Positions 16,562 to 23,950 of a DNA stretch of 24,016 nt are shown here, one piece after another. The notes below the pieces were generated by a model that made no database searches, was not told the origin of the DNA, and was given only the letters and a program-made list of their open reading frames with translations. A program made the translations under genes and the position numbers. The DNA comes from Prevotella sp. Its GTDB lineage: Bacteria; Bacteroidota; Bacteroidia; Bacteroidales; Bacteroidaceae. Location: the NCBI GenBank assembly GCA_024681875.1, contig JAILAA010000040.1, positions 1 through 24,016 on the forward strand. Reading direction: 5' to 3'. Position 1 is the first letter of the stretch. Each line of letters starts with the position of its first letter.

Positions 16562-17488
16562 CTATTTGTAGTGGCTGAGGTTTAGCTTCCAGACGATATA
16601 GTCGTGAAACTGGCAGCGCCATGTCCTGATGCGGCGTTTGCGGCTGAGCCAGCGCAGGCGCAGCTTGGCGCATTTCCGGGGGTAGTCCATAATGCCGTCT
16701 GGCGTAACGAGGAAGTGGCTGTAGTCGGTCACAGTGTCCTTCATATAGCCGCGATGCTGGAAATGGGCGTACATCGACTCCTTCTTCTTCAGCTCTCCAT
16801 TCTCATATTTCACCATGTAGAGCTTATTACCCACATGCTCGAAGAGCACCTGCTTCCATCCTCTGTTCAGGCTGCAGAAGTGGTAGGCCTGTTTGGGCTT
16901 CGACACGTTGTCGAAGGGCCATTCGCGCCAGCATTCCTCCGGGCGGCAGCCTGCCCATTTGTCGCCGAAGCCCTTATGGCTGTATTCGTCGAAAAATGCC
17001 GACTCGTGCTTGGTGAAGGCATCTTTGTAACTTTGATAGCCGTCCACTTCCTTCATGAAATAGGTGTTAGTGTCGTCGTCGTTGTGGTAAAGTGTGAAGT
17101 GTCCCCAGCCTGAGATGAGCTTATGGTGTGACAGAACGTCGTCGGTGACGAAATGGCGGATGTCGCCATACACCACGTCCAGGTCGCCCCAGCCCCAGAA
17201 GTCGTAACTCTTCACATAGTCGGCAAGGACATAGGCGAAGGCGGGGCGGAAGTCGCAAATCTTATAGGGCCGGTCAAGGATGACGGGGAAGTCGAACTTT
17301 TCTTGCACCATCTTCCTGAAGTCGTCGAACTCCATCTTGTGCACGATGATGTTGTCGGCAGGCTCCACGTCACAGTCGGTAAAGAACATAAAGTCTATGT
17401 TGGCATTGCCGAGTGCCGACGCCCGCCACGCACCATATTGCGCAGGAAGTTTTCCGAAATAGGGAAAGAGTACGACGATGCTTTTCAT
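16562..17488 (-). CDS. DUF6625 family protein, glycosyltransferase-like
   Basis: The 308-residue product matches my recollection of DUF6625: VVLFPYFGKLPAQYGAWR (5-22), a FFTDCD segment, RPYKICDFRPAFAYV (73-87) and the characteristic FWGWGDLDVVYGDIRHF (97-113), whose DLD (102-104) resembles a nucleotide-sugar-binding DXD. The C-terminal part has YMVKYENGELKKKESMYAHFQ (split here as YMVKYENGEL and KKKESMYAHFQ). Such proteins occur in surface polysaccharide clusters and are thought to be glycosyltransferases, but I know of no defined reaction. A good promoter lies just upstream (17513-17544). It is the first gene of the minus-strand group and is divergent from the GT2 gene at 17620. Confidence 0.85.
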   Translation of the reverse strand: MKSIVVLFPYFGKLPAQYGAWRASALGNANIDFMFFTDCDVEPADNIIVHKMEFDDFRKMVQEKFDFPVILDRPYKICDFRPAFAYVLADYVKSYDFWGWGDLDVVYGDIRHFVTDDVLSHHKLISGWGHFTLYHNDDDTNTYFMKEVDGYQSYKDAFTKHESAFFDEYSHKGFGDKWAGCRPEECWREWPFDNVSKPKQAYHFCSLNRGWKQVLFEHVGNKLYMVKYENGELKKKESMYAHFQHRGYMKDTVTDYSHFLVTPDGIMDYPRKCAKLRLRWLSRKRRIRTWRCQFHDYIVWKLNLSHYK

Positions 17489-17512
17489 TGATGGTTATGT
17501 GTTACGGAGGGG

Positions 17513-17544
17513 CAAAGATAGCGTTTTTTTCTGAATGGGCCAAA
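17513..17544 (-). promoter_or_regulatory. Bacteroidetes-type promoter for the DUF6625 gene group
   Basis: On the minus strand, TTTG (17544-17541), a 20-bp spacer and TATCTTTG (17520-17513) match the consensus. The start codon at 17488 is 24 bases downstream. Confidence 0.75.
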
Positions 17545-17585
17545 TATTGCAGGTGTTTTTCTATTTCCTCTCGTTTTTTTATGGC

Positions 17586-17611
17586 TTTGTCTTTTTTTTG
17601 TTGTATTTTTG
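17586..17611 (+). promoter_or_regulatory. Possible promoter for the plus-strand GT2 gene
   Basis: A good -7 TATTTTTG (17604-17611) lies only 8 bases before the ATG at 17620. The nearest -33-like TTTG (17586-17589) is 14 bp away, shorter than usual, in a T-rich region. If used, the message would be leaderless or nearly so. Confidence 0.5.
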
Positions 17612-17619
17612 CAGCCAGA

Positions 17620-18681
17620 ATGGAAAAGCTTACTATTTCCGTCATCGTGCCTGTCTATCAGGTTGAACAGTGCGTGGGCCGGTGTGTGCAGTCCATTATG
17701 GAGCAGGATGGCTGTGGGGCACATGTCGAGTGTGTCTTTGTTGACGACTGCTCGCCCGATAATAGCATGTCGGTTATCCATTCGCTGACCGATGGCTATC
17801 AGGGCGATGTCTCGTTCCTCTTTCTCAGGCATGAGCGAAACAGGGGAGTGTCAGCTGCCAGAAATACCGGCATTGATGCAGCCTCTGGAGACTATATCCT
17901 TTTTGTCGACTCCGACGACTGGCTGTATACTGGTGCGCTGTCGAAGTTTGTAAAGACCGTGGGTGACAATCCTGATGCTGATATGGTGTCAGGAAAATTA
18001 CTGAGACGGATTCCGGATGTTCAGGTTACGCCGCAATTGCTGGTAATGGATGGCTTCCAGCTCCGGAAATGCCTGCTCAACTATCAGAAGGAAGTCGTTG
18101 CCACAGCCACGAACAAGCTGCTGAAGACTTCCATTGTCGTCAGGAACAAGTTTATGGAGGGGATTATCTACGAGGACACCCCTTGGACGTATTTCCTATT
18201 CAGGGATGTTGCCAAGACCGTTATTATTCCTGATATCACCTACGTCTACGAGAACGACCGTCCGTCGTCTATTTCAAACACAGCAAGGACGCGGCAGAAA
18301 GCTCTCTCCTATGTTGACAGTGTCTGCATGATGGGCAATGCCGTATTGGACGCTCCGTATGAGGATTTGCTGGTTGACACTTTTTTCTTTATGTTCCACC
18401 ATCTGTTCGTTGCCCTTCGCCTCCAGCATGATTGCAAACTGTCGGATGAAGACTGCGTACAGCTGAAGCGGCTGCGTAAGCGCTTCGTCGTTCAGCCGTT
18501 GAAGGCAGGCCGGTGTTTTACGTCCTTCTTCTTTTTCCTGCTTACTTATCCGCCCACTACATGGCTTTTTAATGTTGCGTGGGTGCGTCGTCACTATGAC
18601 CCCATTGAGGAAACCGGATGTAAGATGGCGCATTTCTTTGAGCGTTTCCATTCGAAGAAACACTCCTCAGCCGCTACTTGA
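17620..18681 (+). CDS. GT2 family glycosyltransferase
   Basis: I place the start at ATG 17620 (MEKLTISVIVPVYQVEQCV, 353 residues); the longer frame to 17413 overlaps the divergent DUF6625 gene and lacks family sequence. The GT-A domain shows VFVDDCSPDNS (39-49), NRGVSAARNTGID (74-86) and the metal-binding FVDSDDWL (95-102). The C-terminal half has a segment rich in Phe/Leu (CFTSFFFFLLTYP), possibly membrane-associated, but no clear pair of helices. The enzyme would add a sugar to a surface glycan; donor and acceptor are unknown. It is the only plus-strand gene in this locus and ends 8 bases inside the convergent GT2 gene. Codon use is less GC-rich than its neighbours. Confidence 0.9.
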   Translation: MEKLTISVIVPVYQVEQCVGRCVQSIMEQDGCGAHVECVFVDDCSPDNSMSVIHSLTDGYQGDVSFLFLRHERNRGVSAARNTGIDAASGDYILFVDSDDWLYTGALSKFVKTVGDNPDADMVSGKLLRRIPDVQVTPQLLVMDGFQLRKCLLNYQKEVVATATNKLLKTSIVVRNKFMEGIIYEDTPWTYFLFRDVAKTVIIPDITYVYENDRPSSISNTARTRQKALSYVDSVCMMGNAVLDAPYEDLLVDTFFFMFHHLFVALRLQHDCKLSDEDCVQLKRLRKRFVVQPLKAGRCFTSFFFFLLTYPPTTWLFNVAWVRRHYDPIEETGCKMAHFFERFHSKKHSSAAT

Positions 18682-19474
18682 TGAGACGGTTAAGCACTTT
18701 GATGCAGTAAGTAAGCCACTTGCGACCCTTGGCGTTCTCCAGGAGACGGAAGAGCTTGAACATGGTCCATTTGTCTAACTGGTAGAGCGTCTCGTAGTCT
18801 TTGACGGCCCCGGGTGGCAGCACTTCGCTGACGACGTGGCTGTGCTCCTTCAGGCGCCTTTCGTACTGCGCCTTGCTGATGCCGTCGGGCTCACGGCGGC
18901 AGATGGCGTCGTCGACATACCTCACGCTACATTCGTTGACGCATATCTGGTGGATGTAGAACTTCAAGTCGGAGGCAATTTTCAGCGTTTCGTCATACTG
19001 CACCTCGTCGAACAGTTGCCGCTTGAAGAAGGTGCTCTGATGGGGTAGGGTGTGGTGTACGAAGTTCAGCATCGACAGGCGTGGCGGCAGGATGGTGTAG
19101 AATCCCTGCTGTGAGCCCTCGTCGAAATGATAGTCATGGCCCACGATCAGGTCTTCTGTCAGCTGCTTGGCCGCCATGTGCTCCAGCACCTCGGCATCGT
19201 AGAAGCAGTCGCCCGAGTTCATGAAGTTCAGATAGTCGCCCTTGGCCAGTGCAATGCCCTTGTTCATAGCCTGATAGACACCTTTGTCGGGCTCTGATAC
19301 CCAGTAGTTGATGCGGTCGGCATATTCCTTGATGGCGTCGACGCTGCCGTCGGTGGATCCGCCGTCGATAACGAGGTACTCAAAGTCCTTGCAGGTCTGC
19401 TCCGTCACGCTCTTGAGTGTCTTCAGCAAACCCTCGCGGTTGTTGTAGTTGACTGTGATGACTGTGAACTTCAT
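18674..19474 (-). CDS. WcaE-like GT2 glycosyltransferase
   Basis: The 266-residue product has the GT2 start FTVITVNYNNREGLLKTLKS (3-22), VIDGGSTDGSVD (35-46), SEPDKGVYQAMNKGI (60-74) and NFMNSGDCFY (83-92), in which NSGD replaces the usual DXD. This NSGD form is typical of the WcaE-like subgroup, so it is not a sign of decay. A later PHQSTFFKRQLF segment is also family-like. The start codon abuts the flippase stop codon (TAAATG), so it is translationally coupled as the last gene of the operon from 23509. The 3' end overlaps the convergent plus-strand GT2 gene by 8 bases. Confidence 0.92.
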   Translation of the reverse strand: MKFTVITVNYNNREGLLKTLKSVTEQTCKDFEYLVIDGGSTDGSVDAIKEYADRINYWVSEPDKGVYQAMNKGIALAKGDYLNFMNSGDCFYDAEVLEHMAAKQLTEDLIVGHDYHFDEGSQQGFYTILPPRLSMLNFVHHTLPHQSTFFKRQLFDEVQYDETLKIASDLKFYIHQICVNECSVRYVDDAICRREPDGISKAQYERRLKEHSHVVSEVLPPGAVKDYETLYQLDKWTMFKLFRLLENAKGRKWLTYCIKVLNRLIK

Positions 19475-21004
19475 TTACTTTCTGATGTTTTTGATTCTGT
19501 TGACGACATCCTTCGAGCCTTTGGCAAAGAAATAGGTGGCCGGCAGGTCGAGGGACAGGAAGATGAGCATACCTGTGGCCGAGTAGGCAATCCAGGCACT
19601 GATGCCATCATAGGGGTCGATGGGCAGCAGACTTAAGGCGAGGACAGCCAAGGCGAAGGAGCCGAAGGAGATGGCATAGTTTCTGATGACACCGCGCCAA
19701 TAGTCGCCCACAGGCTCCTTGAAGCCCGCTGTGAAGAGATAGTAGGGCTTCCATAGCACGACAATGGTCAGCAGACTGACAATCTTTCCCAGAAGGATGC
19801 CGACGATGCCCCACTGCAGGCCGCAGACGACGGTGATGCCAATGTTGAGCGCCAGCTCCGTCCAGGCCGACCACACGTCGGCATAGAGGCCGTGGGCATG
19901 GTTGAAGTTGTCGACGGCATTGCGCGAGTTGGTGATGTAGATGAAGACTATCAGCAGGATGAGAATCTTGTGGTCGATGATGTACTCGGGGCCCAGCCAG
20001 TGAGCGATGAACGGCTCGGTGAAGGAGTAGAGCGAAAAGCTGAGGATGGCGGCAATGGTGTGCTGGATGGTGGTGTACTCCCAGAACACCTTTAGCATGT
20101 TGGGCTTGTTGCCCTCGGCCACGAGGTTGCCCACGCTGGAGCTGACGCCTCCCGTCACCGACGAGAACAGCGAGATGAGCCGTGAGAAGATAATCATGTA
20201 GTTGCCATAGAAGGCTACCATCTTCAGCGACACGAAGGCGAAGATGAACAGCTCGTCGCTCTTCACCAGCATGAAGTCCTTGATTTTGTGTATGAATACC
20301 TGCTTCGTCTTCACCAGCACGTCGGGGTACTTCTTCAGCAGGTGCCTGCCATTGCGCTTGTTCACCTTCAGCCAGGGATACTCCTTGTTAATCTTCCAGT
20401 TGAGAATGATGCAGCCGATGACGGCGAAGAGAAACTCGATGCCCACCCACACATACACATTCTTGTAGTTGTAGGCCAGGTATATCTGCAAAACAATCTT
20501 GACGATGTCGGCCGATTTGGTATAGATCGACACCAGGTAGTTCTTCTGGTCGGCCGTCAGCAGCAGAGCACGGTAGTTGATGAAGTAACCAATCATGGCC
20601 GACCCGAGGATGGAGTAGAAGGCAAAGTAGACAATGCCCAGCCCTACGCCAGCGTCCTTGAAGATGAAAGGAAAGAAGAGGCTGACAACAATGCCGCCGA
20701 TAAGGATGATGCCGCCGATGACACAGTAGAGGTAGCCGAAGAGCGACATGATTTCCTTGATTTTCTCCCTGTCGTTGGTCTGAATGGGCTTGAAAAGGAA
20801 GTAGCTGATGCAGCCTGCCAGTCCGAATTCCGTCAGGTTGAGATAGCCCAGTATGCTGCCCAGCGTGCCTGTCAGGCCGATGAACTCGGCACCGAGGCAG
20901 TCGAGGAATATCTTGCGCGAGAAAAAGGCGAAGACAAGCGTGAGGAAGTAAAACAGCAGGTTTACTTCGGCGTTGAGTATGCTTTTATGTACGCGTTCTC
21001 CCAT
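19475..21004 (-). CDS. Wzx-like polysaccharide flippase (MOP superfamily)
   Basis: The 509-residue product is predicted to have about 12-14 membrane segments along its whole length, with short charged loops. N-terminal FYFLTLVFAFFSRKIFLDCLG (split here as FYFLTLVFAFFSR and KIFLDCLG) and FIGLTGTLGSILGYLNLTEFG (split as FIGLTGTLGSI and LGYLNLTEFG) match flippases of lipid-linked oligosaccharides in Gram-negative bacteria. It would move the lipid-carrier-bound glycan across the inner membrane. Start and stop abut neighbouring genes exactly (TAAATG at both ends), consistent with one operon of glycan genes. No polymerase (Wzy) is evident in the window. Confidence 0.9.
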   Translation of the reverse strand: MGERVHKSILNAEVNLLFYFLTLVFAFFSRKIFLDCLGAEFIGLTGTLGSILGYLNLTEFGLAGCISYFLFKPIQTNDREKIKEIMSLFGYLYCVIGGIILIGGIVVSLFFPFIFKDAGVGLGIVYFAFYSILGSAMIGYFINYRALLLTADQKNYLVSIYTKSADIVKIVLQIYLAYNYKNVYVWVGIEFLFAVIGCIILNWKINKEYPWLKVNKRNGRHLLKKYPDVLVKTKQVFIHKIKDFMLVKSDELFIFAFVSLKMVAFYGNYMIIFSRLISLFSSVTGGVSSSVGNLVAEGNKPNMLKVFWEYTTIQHTIAAILSFSLYSFTEPFIAHWLGPEYIIDHKILILLIVFIYITNSRNAVDNFNHAHGLYADVWSAWTELALNIGITVVCGLQWGIVGILLGKIVSLLTIVVLWKPYYLFTAGFKEPVGDYWRGVIRNYAISFGSFALAVLALSLLPIDPYDGISAWIAYSATGMLIFLSLDLPATYFFAKGSKDVVNRIKNIRK

Positions 21005-22291
21005 TTATTTCACTTCGGTGGTGTTGTGTGTAGTGTGCAGGAAGTCTTTGTTCTTCAGGCTCATGTGCAGCAGATTCTTGGCCATGAGCCAGGCCATGCG
21101 GGGAAAGAGCAGAGCGTGGCCCAGAGCCCTCATTCGCAGTCGCGCCGGTATGGCGATGAAGATGGCCAGACACTGGGCAGCGAAGAGAAGCCACCATCTG
21201 AGGGGTGAGAGGTGGGAGGCGAGGGTTGAGAGGTGGGAGGTGTGAGATGAGAGGACGGCGAAAATGGTGACGATGATGGCCAGCGGCGGAGTGAACAGCA
21301 ACAGCAGCGAACGGGGGACGAGGGCCTGTTGGAAGGTCTTGTCCACATAGTTGACATTGCCGCGCACTATGGCCTTGGGCACGTAGGGCAGCATGAGCAT
21401 CAGCGTCTGCACCTGGCCCGACATCCAGCGCAACCGCTGGCGCTGGAAGTTGTCGCTGCTGCTCACCTTCTCGTCGTAGACCATGATGTCCTCGGCGTAG
21501 TGGATGTGCACACCCTGACGGGCCAGCAGTCCCTCCAGTTCGCGGTCTTCCACGGCTGAGCTGAGCTGCATGACGTCTTCGGCAAACAGCTCATAGTCGA
21601 AGCACATGCCCGAGCCGATGAGCCCGGCCGACAGCCCCAGACGGCTGTGGCCACGGCGGAAAAGGCTGTTGTTAATCTCTTCGCTCACACCGTCGAGGGC
21701 GGCAATGCCGTTGTCGCTGTTTTTCGCCGTGCGGTGGCACTGAATGGCCCGGTGCCCCTGTCGGCACACAGCATCCAGACGCGACAGGAAGTCGGGCTCC
21801 ACCATGTTGTCGGCATCAAGGATGACTACTTTTGTGGGGTGAGGGGTGAGAGGTGAGGGGTGTGAGGTGTGAGGTGAGAAGTAGGAGACGGCATATTGCA
21901 GCGCCTTGGCCTTGCTGCTCTTCTCGAAGTCGGGCTGTAGCACGGTGATGGGCAGCTGCGACAGCTGCTCGTTAGTCTCAGGCTGCATGTTGTCAGAGAT
22001 AACGGCCACATGAAACAGCTCCTTGGGATAGTCCTGCTCTAGCGCCGACCGTACTGAGCTGACGATGACGCTGTCCTCCTTGTAGGCAGGGAAGAGAATA
22101 AGGAAAGACTGTCTCTGTCCCTCAGAAGGTGGGATGACAGAAGCACCGTTTCCCCCTACATCGGAAGGGGCGGGGGAGGCTTTTCGGCGTGGCAGGCAGC
22201 TGGCCAGGGCAAATACCAGTATATAGATTGTAGAGGCTGCCAAGACAGTCCATAGCAGCCAGTCAACGATATGTAGCAGTATGTAGCCCAT
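21005..22291 (-). CDS. BcsA-like membrane GT2 glycosyltransferase, intact catalytic motifs
   Basis: The 428-residue product has an N-terminal membrane segment (about 4-30), a GT-A domain and two to three C-terminal membrane segments (about 325-347, 366-385). The catalytic motifs of processive-type GT2 enzymes are present: DADN (159-162), VED (247-249) and QRLRW (285-289). It lies directly after a paralogue (22292-23509), with TAAATG between them. Three stretches absent from the paralogue look like insertions encoded by repeat-type DNA: residues about 38-60, 138-152 (rich in Ser/His/Pro/Thr) and 348-364. None breaks the frame. They lie in the linker after the first membrane segment, just before the DXD strand and between C-terminal helices. 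Confidence 0.9.
   Translation of the reverse strand: MGYILLHIVDWLLWTVLAASTIYILVFALASCLPRRKASPAPSDVGGNGASVIPPSEGQRQSFLILFPAYKEDSVIVSSVRSALEQDYPKELFHVAVISDNMQPETNEQLSQLPITVLQPDFEKSSKAKALQYAVSYFSPHTSHPSPLTPHPTKVVILDADNMVEPDFLSRLDAVCRQGHRAIQCHRTAKNSDNGIAALDGVSEEINNSLFRRGHSRLGLSAGLIGSGMCFDYELFAEDVMQLSSAVEDRELEGLLARQGVHIHYAEDIMVYDEKVSSSDNFQRQRLRWMSGQVQTLMLMLPYVPKAIVRGNVNYVDKTFQQALVPRSLLLLFTPPLAIIVTIFAVLSSHTSHLSTLASHLSPLRWWLLFAAQCLAIFIAIPARLRMRALGHALLFPRMAWLMAKNLLHMSLKNKDFLHTTHNTTEVK
21200..21254. repeat. GGTGAGAGG-type tandem repeat inside the GT2 gene
   Basis: Degenerate copies of a 7-9-bp GAGGTGGGAG/GGTTGAGAG-like unit fill this stretch and encode a Ser/His/Leu-rich run between membrane segments. 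It is related to the repeat at 21835-21881 in the same gene. Confidence 0.7.
21835..21881. repeat. GGGGTGAG/GGTGTGAG tandem repeat inside the GT2 gene
   Basis: About six degenerate copies of an 8-bp unit (GGGGTGAG, AGGTGAG, GGTGTGAG) lie in frame immediately before the strand carrying DADN, encoding a Ser/Pro/His/Thr-rich run. Confidence 0.7.
22112..22180. repeat. Possible repeat-derived insertion in the GT2 linker
   Basis: This GC-rich stretch has runs of C and G on either side of ATCGG and encodes a Pro/Ser/Gly-rich linker that the neighbouring paralogue lacks. The C/G-run style resembles intergenic sequence at 3136-3181, but no clear repeat unit is visible. Confidence 0.3.
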
Positions 22292-23509
22292 TTAGCGTAG
22301 CCTTTTTCTTTTCTTCTCTTTCTGGCTCTTCACCCAGAGGGCGGCTGTGTTCACCCGCTCGGCTGCCTCGCTCCTTCCTGCCTCAAAAGCGCTGACAAAG
22401 CCACCAAGGCCCACCAGCGGCGCCTTCGCAAAGTCGCGGTCCCAGTTGTCGTCCACCAGATAGTCGGGCGTCGCCAGTGCGAAGGCAAGAAGCACGACGG
22501 CTCCAGCCACCCACCACTTGATGACCAGCGACATATAGATGAAAGGAAGGACAACGCTCATCACGGCTATGATGGCCATCAGGATGGTGCGGGGAATAAG
22601 CATCCACTGCACAATCTTGTCGATGTGGTCATAGCGGCGGTTGACGATGGCACCTGGCAGGAAATGAAGGTTGTTGATCAGAGCGTGAATCTGCGTGTGA
22701 ATCCACTTGCTGCGCTGCTTGTTAAACTCCTTCAGCGTGCGCGTCTTCTCGTCGAAGACGTGGATGTCCTCAAAATAGTCCACGTAGATGTTCTCGCGCA
22801 TCAGCAGGGCGTCGAGTGCCTTCTCCACGTCGTTGGCCGAGCGCACCTTCATGATGTGAGACTTAAACCACTGGAAGTCGAACACGCAGCCCGAGCCGTT
22901 GAGCGCCGCAGACAGCCCCATCACCTGATGGCCGCGGCGGAAGATGGTGTTGTTGACTTCCTCGAACACCGAGTCGAGACGCGAGAAAGGCGTGTCGCGG
23001 TTGGCAGACAGACGGCGCGTCTGTATGGCCTTCGTGCCGGCCGAGGCATAGGCGTCGTTCACCTCGTCTAAGAAGTCGGGCTTCACGATGTTGCCCGCGT
23101 CAAGGATAATCACGGCGTCGTAGATCTTAAATTTCGGCAGGTTGAAGATGGCATACTGCAACGACTTCGCCTTGCTGCTCTTGTCGAAGTTAGGCGTTAG
23201 CAACGTGATGGGCAGCTGCGCCAGCTGCATGTTCGTCATGTCGCTTTCATGGTCGCTGATTACTACTACGTCGAACAGGCGCTGTGGGTAGTTCTGTCCC
23301 AAGATAGAGCGCGTAGTGTTGCGGATAGCCTGGTCATTCTTATACGACGGCACCAGCACGATGAAACGGTTCTGCACCTTGGCGTGCTTCACCTCGCTGC
23401 TGTGTTTCAGCATGGCTGCCACCGCGAACACCAGGAAATAGAGCACTGTAAACGCCACTAGGGCGAAGAGCAGTCCGTCAATCGTATATAATATCCACCA
23501 GAAGTTCAT
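22292..23509 (-). CDS. BcsA-like membrane GT2 paralogue with altered catalytic motifs
   Basis: The 405-residue product has an N-terminal membrane segment (about 5-33), a GT-A domain and C-terminal membrane segments (about 290-335). It aligns along its length with the next gene (for example LAQLPITLLTPNFDKSSKAK against LSQLPITVLQPDFEKSSKAK). Three motif positions differ: DAGN (137-140) where the neighbour has DADN, VEK (228-230) where it has VED, and QRSKW (265-269) where it has QRLRW. It may therefore be a specialised or inactive partner. A consensus promoter lies 22 bases upstream, making it the first gene of the four-gene operon ending at 18674. The C-terminal tail is basic (KSQKEKKRKRLR). 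Confidence 0.9.
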   Translation of the reverse strand: MNFWWILYTIDGLLFALVAFTVLYFLVFAVAAMLKHSSEVKHAKVQNRFIVLVPSYKNDQAIRNTTRSILGQNYPQRLFDVVVISDHESDMTNMQLAQLPITLLTPNFDKSSKAKSLQYAIFNLPKFKIYDAVIILDAGNIVKPDFLDEVNDAYASAGTKAIQTRRLSANRDTPFSRLDSVFEEVNNTIFRRGHQVMGLSAALNGSGCVFDFQWFKSHIMKVRSANDVEKALDALLMRENIYVDYFEDIHVFDEKTRTLKEFNKQRSKWIHTQIHALINNLHFLPGAIVNRRYDHIDKIVQWMLIPRTILMAIIAVMSVVLPFIYMSLVIKWWVAGAVVLLAFALATPDYLVDDNWDRDFAKAPLVGLGGFVSAFEAGRSEAAERVNTAALWVKSQKEKKRKRLR

Positions 23510-23531
23510 GTCATGTTATTATTCAATTGTG

Positions 23532-23562
23532 CAAAAGTAGTTATTTTTTTCTGAACAGCAAA
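23532..23562 (-). promoter_or_regulatory. Bacteroidetes-type promoter for the four-gene glycan operon
   Basis: On the minus strand, TTTG (23562-23559), a 19-bp spacer and TACTTTTG (23539-23532) match the consensus. The start codon at 23509 is 22 bases downstream. Confidence 0.75.
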
Positions 23563-23765
23563 GCATTCCCGTCTTTTTTTCTTGTTTAAATCGCATTGCG
23601 GTATAGAAAAAACAGGTAGGAAATATTTACAAAAAAGGCGATTAACTACCCTCATATTTTGAAAATTCTGGACCAAAGAAATTCTGATTCGAAATATCGC
23701 CGTATTTTTGAAGTTTGCTTATCTTGCAGAGAGTCAACGGGATAAATGTTTTTTTGACTTGTTTG

Positions 23766-23950
23766 TAATTTTGGCAAAGTCGCGCGCAAAAAAATCTAGC
23801 TTAGATTTTTTCACGCGGAGCCTACTTTTGAAAAAAAGTGGCTTCGCGACGGAATTGCGAAGGCTGGTTTTGGCTCTGAAAAAGGCATCAAAAAGCCCAA
23901 AAACTGCACGCTATTCAAAAAATGTGCAGCTTTTGGGCTTCGATTTTTCG
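23766..23950 (+). ncRNA. Candidate structured small RNA
   Basis: A -7-like TAATTTTG (23766-23773) precedes a stretch with several nested stems. An outer stem GTCGCG/CGCGAC (23779-23784 and 23845-23850) encloses two hairpins: AAAAAATCTA/TAGATTTTTT (23789-23798 and 23802-23811), and AGCC-ACTTTT/AAAAGT-GGCT with a GAAA loop (23819-23843). That would be a three-way junction. CTTCGC/GCGAAG (23842-23847 and 23857-23862) competes with the outer stem. A terminator-like hairpin closes the stretch at 23893-23940. No matching -33 box is visible and I do not recognise a known family. An AT-rich non-genic region can give chance stems, so this is only a candidate. Confidence 0.35.
23893..23940. terminator. 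Strong inverted repeat, probable terminator
   Basis: AAGCCCAAAAACTGCAC (23893-23909) pairs with GTGCAGCTTTTGGGCTT (23924-23940), 16 of 17 positions, around a 14-base loop. On the plus strand CGATTTTTCG follows; on the minus strand TTTTTGATGCCTTTTT follows, so it may act in both directions. Confidence 0.6.

Noticed and set aside
17413..17619. N-terminal extension of the plus-strand GT2 gene
   Set aside because: It overlaps the divergent DUF6625 gene and both promoters; the GT2 signature begins right after ATG 17620.
18674..19474. Loss of the DXD motif in the last GT2 gene (NSGD)
   Set aside because: NSGD is typical of the WcaE-like subgroup, so it is not a sign of inactivity, unlike the changes in the paralogue at 22292-23509.
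20288..21208. 306-aa plus-strand ORF opposite the flippase and glycosyltransferase
   Set aside because: It spans two convincing minus-strand genes across their junction and is rich in Asp/Glu/Val/Ala in the way of antisense frames.
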